From: Afipia sp. | GTDB taxonomy: Bacteria > Pseudomonadota > Alphaproteobacteria > Rhizobiales > Xanthobacteraceae | Length of the DNA stretch: 32,202 nt | Reading direction: 5' to 3' | Assembly (NCBI GenBank): GCA_017308495.1 | Contig: JAFKES010000134.1 | Coordinates: 1 to 32,202 of the forward strand | Part shown: positions 1-7,275 of the stretch, piece by piece | Numbering within the stretch: the stretch's first letter is position 1 | Layout of the letters: each line of letters starts with the position of its first letter | Notes under the pieces: generated by a model | Told to the model about the DNA's origin: nothing | Database searches by the model: none | What the model saw: the letters and a program-made list of their open reading frames with translations, nothing else | Program-made: the position numbers and the translations under genes

Positions 1-611
1 TCCACGATCTTGAGGCCTAGCTCCCCCGCCCGCTTCTCGGTCGGCGCGATCGGGTCGCGGCCGAATTCGGTGTCGGAATTGACCAGCGCGATCTTGGCGC
101 CCGGCTTCGCCTTGGCGATATATTCGAGCAGGATGCCGATCATCTCCGAATAATCCGGACCGGCGATGAACTGATACGGATAGTTCTTCGGATCGTTCAG
201 CTCGGTGGCGAACGACGCGCCGGCGAGCATGATGTCGCCGCGGCGGTTCAACTCGGCATTGATGGTCTTGGAGAACGCCGTTGAGTCACCGTAGTAGAGA
301 TTCACCTTCTCCTGGCTGGTGATGCGGTTGAACACCGCCACCGAATTGTCGACCTTGTAGCCAGTGTCCTCGGCGACGTATTTGAGCTTGCGGCCGTTGA
401 TGCCGCCGGCGTCATTGACAATCTTGACGTAGTCCTGAAACGCGTTGTTAAGCGCGATGCCGGCGAAGGCGAACACGCCGGTCATCGGCATCGAGGCGCC
501 GATGACGATGTCGTCGGCGGCGCGCGCGGGCGCGTTAAGACCGAGGCCGAGCGCGAGACCGCCCGCGGCCGCGAAAGACAGCACCTTGCGGCGCGTTGGC
601 AACACTCTCAT
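1..611 (-). CDS. Liv-type ABC transporter substrate-binding protein (partial, C-terminus beyond window)
   Basis: Periplasmic binding protein of the branched-chain amino acid type (Peripla_BP_6 fold), which would capture a small carboxylate or amino acid for the adjacent permeases. The N-terminus starts MRVLPTRRKVLSF, followed by an Ala/Gly/Leu-rich stretch and an APARA-A cleavage site, so it is exported. The TRRKVLS segment resembles a twin-arginine motif. The mature part begins DDIVIGASMPMTGVF and continues with GGINGRKL and YGDSTAFSK, typical of the family. About 203 residues are visible of an expected 390-410. The start ATG lies just downstream of livM (20-bp gap) on the same strand, so it is the last visible gene of the GntR-crotonase-Liv unit. 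The ligand is not predictable. Confidence 0.88.
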   Translation of the reverse strand, partial: MRVLPTRRKVLSFAAAGGLALGLGLNAPARAADDIVIGASMPMTGVFAFAGIALNNAFQDYVKIVNDAGGINGRKLKYVAEDTGYKVDNSVAVFNRITSQEKVNLYYGDSTAFSKTINAELNRRGDIMLAGASFATELNDPKNYPYQFIAGPDYSEMIGILLEYIAKAKPGAKIALVNSDTEFGRDPIAPTEKRAGELGLKIV

Positions 612-631
612 TTCGTTTCTCCCTGCATGTT

Positions 632-1672
632 TCATTTTCTGAACGGCCATAGATGGAAGAAGCGCCGCACACGACGCCAGATTTCGGCGAGGCCCTGCGG
701 CTCGAACAGCAGGAACCCGATGATGAGCGCGCCGAAAACGATGGTCCGGATCGGCGACAGCTGCGCTGTCGCGTTCGGAATGAAGGTCATATAGGACACC
801 GCGATCTTGAGGATCTCCGGCACCATGGTCATGAAGATCGCGCCGAGGATGCCGCCGAGGATGGTGCCCATGCCGCCGACGATGACGGCGGCGAGAAAGA
901 ACACCGAATAGATCAGCGGGAAGCTTTCCGGCGTCACCACGCGGAAGAAATAGGCCCACATGCCGCCCGCCACGCCGGCGTAGAACGACGACAGCGCGAA
1001 CGACAGGAGCTTGTATTTCAAGAGCGGAATGCCCAGCACCTCGGCCGAAATGTCGCGGTCGCGGATGGCGATGAAGGCGCGGCCGATGCGGGTGCGAAAC
1101 AGGTTGGCGGCGGCGAACACCGCAAGCGCCGTCAGCGGCATGAACAGCCAGTAAAGCTGGAACGGGCGCGCCAGATCGTAGCCGAACAGCCGCGCCGGCG
1201 GCATGCTCAGGCCCTGCGTCCCGCCGAGGAAGGCCGGCCCGTTGGCGAACACGAAATGCAGGATGAACGAGGCGGCAATGGTGGCGATGGCGAGATAGAG
1301 CCCTTTCACCCGCAGGCTCGGCACGCCGACCACGAGGCCGACCGCCGCCGACACCGCGCCCGCAACCACGAGATTGACGATGAACGGCGTGCCGACGCGG
1401 ATTTCGAGAATGGCGACGGTGTAGGCTCCGACCGACATGAACGCCGCCTGCCCGAGGCTGACGAGCCCGGTGTAGCCGGTGAGAATGTTAAGCCCGGTGG
1501 TGCTGACGATGTGGATCAGAACCAGGCAGGCGAGATAGATCCAGTACTGGTCGGCGAAGAACGGAAACAGCACCAGCGCCGCGAACAAAGCGGCCAGCAT
1601 GACGCGCTGGAAGCCGGTGTCGAACAGCGCTTCCGCCTGGGCATAGGTCTGATGGACGGCGCCGATCCGCAT
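632..1672 (-). CDS. livM: Liv-type ABC transporter permease (LivM family)
   Basis: Integral membrane permease of a branched-chain amino acid/carboxylate importer, 346 residues, with about 9-10 hydrophobic spans. Family hallmarks are LNILTGYTGLVSLGQAAFM near residue 60, the VGVPSLRVKGLYLAIATIA segment, and the ATPase-contacting stretch VIVGGMGTILGGILGA near residue 270. I chose the ATG whose first base overlaps the TGA of livH (TGATG). A GTG one codon upstream is also possible. Translation is probably coupled with livH. It would pair with LivH in the inner membrane and be energised by the LivG-like ATPase upstream. No LivF partner is visible in this operon. It may lie beyond the left edge. Confidence 0.9.
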   Translation of the reverse strand: MRIGAVHQTYAQAEALFDTGFQRVMLAALFAALVLFPFFADQYWIYLACLVLIHIVSTTGLNILTGYTGLVSLGQAAFMSVGAYTVAILEIRVGTPFIVNLVVAGAVSAAVGLVVGVPSLRVKGLYLAIATIAASFILHFVFANGPAFLGGTQGLSMPPARLFGYDLARPFQLYWLFMPLTALAVFAAANLFRTRIGRAFIAIRDRDISAEVLGIPLLKYKLLSFALSSFYAGVAGGMWAYFFRVVTPESFPLIYSVFFLAAVIVGGMGTILGGILGAIFMTMVPEILKIAVSYMTFIPNATAQLSPIRTIVFGALIIGFLLFEPQGLAEIWRRVRRFFHLWPFRK

Positions 1673-2550
1673 CACAGTCGCTCGATTTCAACGGTGCCAA
1701 ACAATCCGTAGGGACGGATCATCAGCGCCACCACAAGAATAGTGAAGGTGATCAGCAGCTTGAACTCGCCGCCGAGATAGGTGCCAACCAGCGCCTCGAT
1801 CAGCCCGATAGCGAGGCCCGCCACCAGCGCGCCGGCGATCGAATCGAGGCCGCCGACGATGACCGCGACCAGCACCGACAGGCCGAACACGCCCATGGTC
1901 GGCGAGATGCCGCCGATCGCGCCGATCAGGATGCCCGCGCCCGCCGCCGCCATGCCGGCGACGATCCACGACACCGAAAACACCGCCGGCACGTTGATGC
2001 CGCAGGAGAACGCCGCGCCCTGATCGGTGGCGGTGGCGCGTAGCGCCACGCCGCCGCGCCAGGTGCGGAACACGATGAGAAACGCCGCGATCAGCGCGGT
2101 GGCCACGGCGAAGGACACCGCGATCTTCGGTGACACATAGGCGTTGCCGATGAAGATGGGCTTCGACGGCAGGAAGTTCGGCAGGGTCACCGGATCGCTG
2201 CCCCAGGCGAATTCCACGAAGCCGATCAGTACGGAGGAAAGCCCGACGGTGACCATGAACACCGAGATCGGGCTTTCGCCGAGCATCGGCCGGATCAGGA
2301 TGCGCTCGACCACGCCGCCGACGATGCCGCCGCCGATCACGGTGAGGATGATGGCGAGCCACAGCGGCAGCGCCAGCGCGGTGGAGAGGCCGAAGAAGAA
2401 ATAGGCCGACAGCATCAGCATCTCGCCGACGGCAAGGTTGAGCACCCGCGTCGCCTTGTAGATCAGCACGAAGGCGATGCCGGTCAGCGCCAGCAGCGCG
2501 CCGGAGCCGAGCCCCGACAGCACGATCTCGAACAGGAACAGCCAATCCAT
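1672..2550 (-). CDS. livH: Liv-type ABC transporter permease (LivH family)
   Basis: Second membrane subunit of the importer, 292 residues, the normal LivH length. It starts MDWLFLFEIVLSGLG and contains GIAFVLIYKATRVLNLAVGEMLM, the LivH signature where the first helices carry N-L-A-x-G-E. The cytoplasmic coupling segment is VAVIVGGLDSIAGALVAGL near residue 230. The reading frame is open much further upstream, but the ATG at the end of livG (TGATG, one-base overlap) gives the correct family N-terminus. The stop overlaps the livM start. All features look intact, in contrast to the broken livH copy at 22879-23678 in this window. Confidence 0.92.
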   Translation of the reverse strand: MDWLFLFEIVLSGLGSGALLALTGIAFVLIYKATRVLNLAVGEMLMLSAYFFFGLSTALALPLWLAIILTVIGGGIVGGVVERILIRPMLGESPISVFMVTVGLSSVLIGFVEFAWGSDPVTLPNFLPSKPIFIGNAYVSPKIAVSFAVATALIAAFLIVFRTWRGGVALRATATDQGAAFSCGINVPAVFSVSWIVAGMAAAGAGILIGAIGGISPTMGVFGLSVLVAVIVGGLDSIAGALVAGLAIGLIEALVGTYLGGEFKLLITFTILVVALMIRPYGLFGTVEIERL

Positions 2551-3380
2551 CACGCCGCCCTTTCGCCCGCGATCCGCCGCGACAGGTCGCCGACGTCGCC
2601 GGAGCCGAGATAGGCGGTGATGACTTCGGGATTGCTCTGGATGTCTGCGGGCTTGCCCGCCGCGATCACCTGGCCGAAATTCAGCACCACCACATGGTCG
2701 GAGATATCCATCACCAGCCCCATGTCGTGCTCGACCATCAGGATGGTGACGCCCCACTCCTCCTTCACGTCGAGGATGAAGCGCGCCATGTCCTCCGTCT
2801 CCTCGCGGTTCATGCCCGCCACCGGCTCGTCGAGCATCAGGATGCGCGGTTTCATGGCGAGCGCCCGGGCGAGCTCGACGCGCTTGCGCAGGCCGTAGGA
2901 CAGCGAGGCCACCGGCTGGTCGCGGATGTGCTCCATTTCGAGAAAATCGAGCACGCGCCGCTCGACCTCGGCGCGCAGCTCAAGCTCCTCGCGCCGCGCG
3001 CGGCCGAAATACCACAGCGCGTCGAACACGTTGGTGCGCATGTGGGCGTGGCGGCCGAGCTTGATGTTGTCGAGCACGGTCATGCCGCGAAACAGCGCGA
3101 TGTTCTGGAAGGTGCGCGCCAGCCCGATCTTCGCGCGCTCCGGCGGATGCAGCCGGCTGATGTCCTCGCCGCCGCAGGTGATGACGCCGGTGGACGGGCG
3201 ATAGAACCCGGAAATGCAGTTGAACAGCGAGGTCTTGCCGGCGCCGTTCGGGCCGATCACCGCCGTGATCGATCCCGGCGCGACCGAGAACGACACGTCG
3301 GTCAGCGCCTTCAGGCCGCCGAACGACAGCGACAGATGGCTGATGCTCAGGCCGGCGGCGGATGATGCCTCGTCCTGCAT
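2550..3380 (-). CDS. livG: Liv-type ABC transporter ATPase (LivG family)
   Basis: ATP-binding subunit, 276 residues. Walker A is GPNGAGKT at residues 43-50, the Q-loop lies in FQNIALF, the signature is the degenerate LSYGLRKR usual in LivG, and Walker B is ILMLDEPVAGMN, followed by the switch His in VEHDMGLVM. The C-terminal extension AYLGSGDVGDL is typical of LivG. It drives the LivH/LivM pore at the cytoplasmic face. The start ATG is two bases after the crotonase stop and the gene overlaps livH by one base, so it is within a tightly coupled operon. Confidence 0.93.
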   Translation of the reverse strand: MQDEASSAAGLSISHLSLSFGGLKALTDVSFSVAPGSITAVIGPNGAGKTSLFNCISGFYRPSTGVITCGGEDISRLHPPERAKIGLARTFQNIALFRGMTVLDNIKLGRHAHMRTNVFDALWYFGRARREELELRAEVERRVLDFLEMEHIRDQPVASLSYGLRKRVELARALAMKPRILMLDEPVAGMNREETEDMARFILDVKEEWGVTILMVEHDMGLVMDISDHVVVLNFGQVIAAGKPADIQSNPEVITAYLGSGDVGDLSRRIAGERAA

Positions 3381-3382
3381 GG

Positions 3383-4177
3383 TCAGGATCCGCTGAATTT
3401 CGGCGGGCGCTTGGCGAGAAACGCGTTCACGCCCTCGGCGAAATCCGCGGTGCCGATGCAGGCGTCGAATCCTTTGGCCTCAAGCGCGAGCTGATCGTGC
3501 AGCGAACGGTCGAGCGAACCGCGCAGCAGCGCCTTCATCCGGCCATAGGCGAAGGTCGGCCCGTTGGCGAGGCGCTGCGCCAGCTTCTCGGTTTCGGCGG
3601 CGAGATCGGCCGCCGGCACCACGCGATTGACGAGGCCCAGCCGCAGCGCCTCCGCGGCATCGAAGACATCCGACAACAGCGCGATCTCCATCGCCTTGCG
3701 CAGGCCGACGAGGCGCGGCAGCGTCCATGACGACGAGCCGTCCGGGCTGGTGCCGAGCCTGGCATAGGCCAGCGTGAAGATCGTATTGTCGGCGGCGATG
3801 GCGAGGTCGGTGGCGAGCGCGAGGCTCATGCCCCCACCGGCCACCGCGCCGTGCAGGCTGGCGATCACCGGCTGCGGCAGCGCCGCGAGAATCTCGAGCC
3901 CCTCGTGAAACGGCTCCATGATCCGCGGCACCCGCTGGCGCACCTCATCCGCCGGCCCCTGAAACGCGGACACGTCGCCGCCCGCCACGAAGGCGCGGCC
4001 CTCGCCGGAGATGACGACGACGCGATTGGCGGAATCGGCGGCGACGCGTTTGCAGGCGGCGAGAAACCCCTCGGCCGCAGCAATGCTCAGCGCGTTCAGC
4101 ACCTTCGGACGATTGAAGACGATGCGCGCGATCGGCCCATCGTTTTTCAGGATGACCGGATCATCCGCTTCCGACAT
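3383..4177 (-). CDS. Enoyl-CoA hydratase/isomerase family protein, PaaG-like
   Basis: Crotonase-fold enzyme, 264 residues, acting on a CoA thioester. The first oxyanion-hole region is GRAFVAGGDVSAF and the second is HGAVAGGGMSLALATD. The two glutamates of classical enoyl-CoA hydratase (Glu144 and Glu164 of the rat enzyme) are replaced by Ser (GGGMS) and Tyr (LAYARLG). An Asp is present in SPDGSSSW at the position where PaaG-type isomerases carry their catalytic Asp (IPDCGGTW in PaaG). This favours isomerisation over hydration. The start has a strong purine-rich site (GGGGGAA) 6-10 bases upstream. It is the only enzyme gene in the GntR/Liv operon, so it probably acts on the imported compound or its CoA ester. 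The substrate is unknown. Confidence 0.85.
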   Translation of the reverse strand: MSEADDPVILKNDGPIARIVFNRPKVLNALSIAAAEGFLAACKRVAADSANRVVVISGEGRAFVAGGDVSAFQGPADEVRQRVPRIMEPFHEGLEILAALPQPVIASLHGAVAGGGMSLALATDLAIAADNTIFTLAYARLGTSPDGSSSWTLPRLVGLRKAMEIALLSDVFDAAEALRLGLVNRVVPAADLAAETEKLAQRLANGPTFAYGRMKALLRGSLDRSLHDQLALEAKGFDACIGTADFAEGVNAFLAKRPPKFSGS

Positions 4178-4247
4178 TGACGTTCCCCCGTTTTGACGTG
4201 CCGGCGCTTGGCGCGCTCTTGCGACCGTATTCTGAAAAACTCCCGCC

Positions 4248-5021
4248 CTATCGCTTCCGCGCCAGCAGCGCATGCTCGCTGTACATCCGCTCCACCGGCC
4301 GATCGAGCGAATTGCCGGCGCGTTCGAAGCCGCGCCGCCAGTCCTCGACGTGTCGCCGCATCCACAGCTTGCCAGATTCCTTATCGCGCTTGCGGATGGC
4401 ATCCAGCAGATGATGATGCGCGGCAATGAGTCGCGGCATGCCCTCGGCGACATCCCGCACCACCATCTCGGTGGTCGGGAAAAACAGCAGGCCCGCCGGC
4501 TCCCGCGCCAGTTGTAGCACACGATTGTGCGACGCCTTGGCGATCAGCATGTGAAAATCGGCGTCGAGCTCGGCGAAGGCCGCCGGATTGGTCACCGACT
4601 GCTCGGTTTCGACGATGTTGGCGGCGATGGCGTCAATATCTTCATCGGTGGCATGATCGACGGCATATTCCATGGCCGCGATCTCAAGAACGATGGCGGT
4701 CTCGAACAGCTCGCGGAAGGTCACCTCGTGCAGCACCAGCGCGCGGCTGAAGCGGCTCGCCAGCTTGTTGTAGCGCGGCAGGCAGGCATAGAGGCGGCGG
4801 CTGGAATCGCGGCGGATCAGGCCGCTCTCCTCCAGCACCCGGATGCCCTCGCGCACCGTGGAGCGATTGACGCCGAACTGCTGCACCAACTGGGATTCGG
4901 TGCCGATGGGATCGTCCGGCTTGATGCGGCCGTTGACGATCTCGCGCTCAATGGCGTCCGCGACCTTCTGATAGGCCGGCGCCACTTCGATGCGCTTGAA
5001 GCTCGGGGAGACCGCCGACAT
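4248..5021 (-). CDS. GntR family transcriptional regulator, FCD (FadR) subfamily
   Basis: Repressor-type regulator of 257 residues. The winged helix spans roughly residues 10-75 (YQKVADAIEREIVNGRI, then GTESQLVQQFGVNRSTVREGIRVLEESGLIRR). An all-helical FCD ligand domain follows, with candidate metal-binding residues in ELDADFHMLIAKASHNRVL and later HHHLLDAI. The frame opens at a TTG at 5048, but that codon lies inside a palindrome that looks like the operator, so I chose the ATG at 5021 (MSAVSPSFKRIE). It is first in the operon with the crotonase and Liv genes (70-bp gap to the crotonase). It probably represses its own operon and releases it when an acidic or CoA-linked effector binds. Confidence 0.88.
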   Translation of the reverse strand: MSAVSPSFKRIEVAPAYQKVADAIEREIVNGRIKPDDPIGTESQLVQQFGVNRSTVREGIRVLEESGLIRRDSSRRLYACLPRYNKLASRFSRALVLHEVTFRELFETAIVLEIAAMEYAVDHATDEDIDAIAANIVETEQSVTNPAAFAELDADFHMLIAKASHNRVLQLAREPAGLLFFPTTEMVVRDVAEGMPRLIAAHHHLLDAIRKRDKESGKLWMRRHVEDWRRGFERAGNSLDRPVERMYSEHALLARKR

Positions 5022-5037
5022 GAAGGCCCGATGTTGT

Positions 5038-5048
5038 TTGTCGGACAA
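5038..5048. promoter_or_regulatory. Candidate GntR operator O1 (TTGTCGGACAA)
   Basis: An odd-length perfect dyad, TTGTC-G-GACAA. FadR/FCD regulators commonly bind short palindromes of the TTGT-N-ACAA kind. It lies 16 bp upstream of the chosen GntR start codon and directly abuts the predicted -10 element, where a bound repressor would block initiation. A 12-base match in inverted orientation (TTGTCGGACAAT / ATTGTCCGACAA) occurs 99 bp away at 5136-5147. Confidence 0.65.
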
Positions 5049-5077
5049 TTGCTAGAGGGCGGAAAAGTCACCGTCAA
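5049..5077 (-). promoter_or_regulatory. Candidate sigma-70 promoter of the GntR-crotonase-Liv operon
   Basis: On the minus strand a TTGACG hexamer (5072-5077), 17 bases of spacer and TAGCAA (5049-5054) precede the regulator gene, placing the transcription start within operator O1. The -35 is close to consensus and the -10 is weak. This is a visual call without scoring. Confidence 0.45.
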
Positions 5078-5136
5078 TAGCCGATAAAATCGTACGATCC
5101 ATGTTGCACCGCGCCATTTCAGCGGCACAGATACTA

Positions 5137-5147
5137 TTGTCCGACAA
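5137..5147. promoter_or_regulatory. Candidate GntR operator O2 (TTGTCCGACAA)
   Basis: Second copy of the same palindrome, with the central base inverted relative to O1. It lies about 60 bp upstream of the predicted -35. Two identical dyads around one promoter fit cooperative or looping repression. No gene on the plus strand starts nearby, so both sites most likely serve the minus-strand operon. A further 10-bp palindrome, ATCGTACGAT, lies between them at 5089-5098. Otherwise 5049-5251 holds no gene. Confidence 0.6.
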
Positions 5148-5251
5148 AGATGATCACCGACGTTATCGCTCCCGTGCGGTCACGACGGAGGCATCTCTCA
5201 CGCAAGACGCGGCAGCATCATATCCGGATTGCGCAAGGCAGAAGGCAGGGT

Positions 5252-7081
5252 TCACAGCCCGATCGAGATCATCCGCCGGATCATGTGTTCCACGCTGTAG
5301 CCGCGGTATCCGCGCCGGCGGTGGCTGGTGCGCGTCCTGTCCGAACGATCGCTGGAGGCGGTGCTCAATCCCGCGCCCATTCCCGGCCCGATGGCCTCGA
5401 ACTGGGCCTTCTGCTCGTCGGTCAGCTTGCCGTAGAAATCCGTCAGCGCCGCATGCACCGTCTTCACGGCCTCGTTCAGCGTTTCCAGCCTGCTGCCGAT
5501 CGCGGCCAGCCGCGCCGGTGGCGTCAGATCGGCCGACGGCGCGCACGAGGCTTTCAGCATGTCCGCGGCCTTGGCCGTGGCGTCCTGAAGCGCGGTCAGG
5601 CTGGCGCGCTGGGCCTCGGTCGGGTTCAGCGTCTTCTCGATCTGGTCGGTCGGCCATTGCAAAGCAGGGTTGGCGCCGCAGTCGTTGGCGGCGGTGCCGC
5701 CAGCCGGCCCGCGCCGGCCGCCCACGATGGCGTTGAGCCGCGCCTTCTGCTCGTCGTCGAGCAGGCCGTAGAACTTGTCGAGCGGCGGCTGGATGGCATG
5801 CACCGCCGCGATCATCGCGTCGATCCGCGTCTGCATGGCCGCGAGCCGGTTCGGCGCGGTCAGCGCGATCTCGGTCGGACAAGCCGCCCGCAGCTTCTGC
5901 GCGGCCTCGGTCGAGGCATTGGCGAGGTCATCCAGCGCCGCGCGCTGCGCGTCGTTGGGCTGGATCGCCTGCTGGATCCGGTCGATCGGCAACCCGGCGA
6001 TGGTGCGCGCATCGTCGCCGCACATCAGCGCCAGCTGGTTGTCGCTGTCCGCCGGCGCGGGCGACGCTGGCTGCGTGGCCACCGTAGCAGGCACACCGCC
6101 ACCCCCGCCGCTGCGCCGCGGCGGCGACATCGGCAGATAGCCGGTGAGATCGTCGTAGCCATAGGGCGCGAACAGGCCGGCATAGATGTCGTCATAGCCA
6201 TAATCCCAGAACGCGGGATCGTAGCCGTCGCCCCAGAAGGTGTAGCCGTAGATATCGGAGAAGGCGAACGGCCAGAACAATGGGCCGACCCAGCCATAGC
6301 CGCCGTGGCGATGCCGCCACCAGCCTCTGTGGTCACCATGGCGGTCGCCATGGCGCCAGCCGGCGAGCGCCGCCGCGCTGACAACATGCGCCCGCGCGTT
6401 GGGATCGCGCAACGCGCCGGGCCGGTGCATGACGCCGGCGACGGCGCGCGAATTCAGCCGGTTGCGCACCGCGCGGGATTCAACGTTCCCGGCGCGACCC
6501 TGACGGAGAGCCGCGCGATCAGCGCGCCCGTTGATGCGGGCCACATTGGCGCGCCCGCCGCGATTGACATAAGCCCGCCCGCCACGATTGGCATACCGCC
6601 CGGCAGCGCCGTGATTGACGTACCGCCCGGCACCGCCACGCCGTGCATAATATCCGTGGCCGCCGCCACCCGGCCGCGCAAACGAGCGCGACATCATCGG
6701 CCGGCCGCTGCTGAAGGAACGCCCGCCACCGAAACGAGGCCCGACAATGGCATGACCACCGCCGAAGCGCGGGCTACCTCCACCGAAATGAGCGCCGCCG
6801 AAGCGCGGGCCGCCGCCGCCGAAATGGGCGCCGCCACCACCGCCGCGAAATCCGCCACCGCCGAAATTCGCGCCACCACCACCACCACGAAATCCGCCAC
6901 CGCCGAAATTCGCGCCACCGCCACCGCCGCGAAATCCTCCGCCGCCAAAGCCACCACCGCCGTGCCCGCCGCGACCGGCCGCATAGGAGGCGATCGGCAG
7001 CGCCAACAGCAAAGCCGCGGCAACGGTTCCGATTTTGAACAGGCTGGACATGGAAAGTTTGGACATCGAAAGCCTAGACAT
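5252..7081 (-). CDS. Secreted glycine-rich protein with two LTXXQ (Spy-like) domains
   Basis: Protein of 609 residues. A signal peptide (about residues 1-35, hydrophobic core VAAALLLALPIASYA) is followed by a Gly-rich low-complexity region (36-145) with tandem repeats, and an Arg/Asn/Gly-rich stretch to about 240. Next come an aromatic Tyr/Trp/Asp-rich segment (260-315) and two similar helical modules (about 350-455 and 465-570). Each module has a Cys pair (C354/C401 and C468/C513) and the pattern PxxAQRA.L..L then FYG.L.DEQKA, typical of LTXXQ/Spy-CpxP-related periplasmic proteins. These are linked to envelope stress or chaperoning, but no exact role can be given. The start is supported by GGAG 7 bases before ATG. 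Two in-frame downstream ATGs also precede the signal peptide. The C-terminus is Arg-rich. It stands alone and is unrelated to the flanking catabolic operons. Confidence 0.8.
   Translation of the reverse strand: MSRLSMSKLSMSSLFKIGTVAAALLLALPIASYAAGRGGHGGGGFGGGGFRGGGGGANFGGGGFRGGGGGANFGGGGFRGGGGGAHFGGGGPRFGGAHFGGGSPRFGGGHAIVGPRFGGGRSFSSGRPMMSRSFARPGGGGHGYYARRGGAGRYVNHGAAGRYANRGGRAYVNRGGRANVARINGRADRAALRQGRAGNVESRAVRNRLNSRAVAGVMHRPGALRDPNARAHVVSAAALAGWRHGDRHGDHRGWWRHRHGGYGWVGPLFWPFAFSDIYGYTFWGDGYDPAFWDYGYDDIYAGLFAPYGYDDLTGYLPMSPPRRSGGGGGVPATVATQPASPAPADSDNQLALMCGDDARTIAGLPIDRIQQAIQPNDAQRAALDDLANASTEAAQKLRAACPTEIALTAPNRLAAMQTRIDAMIAAVHAIQPPLDKFYGLLDDEQKARLNAIVGGRRGPAGGTAANDCGANPALQWPTDQIEKTLNPTEAQRASLTALQDATAKAADMLKASCAPSADLTPPARLAAIGSRLETLNEAVKTVHAALTDFYGKLTDEQKAQFEAIGPGMGAGLSTASSDRSDRTRTSHRRRGYRGYSVEHMIRRMISIGL
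6820..6946 (-). repeat. Three tandem 42-bp repeats encoding GGGGFRGGGGGANF
   Basis: Three consecutive 14-residue units (GGGGFRGGGGGANF, the same, then GGGGFRGGGGGAHF) are encoded by near-identical 42-bp DNA repeats in the glycine-rich region. They probably arose by slippage or unequal crossover. Weaker GGxPRFGG-type units follow. Confidence 0.75.
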
Positions 7082-7275
7082 GGGGCATCTCCGGCGATGG
7101 CATCTCCGGTGGCGTCATTCCCGCGCGATCGCCGCGCCGCAGCGATCAAGCGCAGCCGCGCATCTCATTCTGATCAATCGCGCAGGTGGCGAATCGTTCC
7201 GTTCCGCCACGCGCAAGCGCGCGGGGCCGCCGGATGAAACGGCACCCGCCCTGAACCGAAGCTGAACGAAAATTC

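Noticed and set aside
653-1711. 352-codon plus-strand frame opposite livM
   Set aside because: Antisense shadow caused by high GC3. The charged low-complexity product has no family resemblance.
5089-5098. ATCGTACGAT palindrome as an additional operator
   Set aside because: A 10-bp dyad of this kind can occur by chance. No second copy was noticed, and the TTGTCSGACAA pair explains regulation better.
6820-7000. Regularly repeated short units, considered as a CRISPR array
   Set aside because: The repeats are contiguous 42-bp coding repeats without unique spacers, and keep the glycine-rich reading frame.
5150-7237. Long 695-codon open frame on the plus strand opposite the glycine-rich protein
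   Set aside because: It is a GC-rich shadow of the real minus-strand gene. It has a His/Arg/Ala-rich composition, no domain, and no ribosome site, while the minus frame has a signal peptide and repeated domains.
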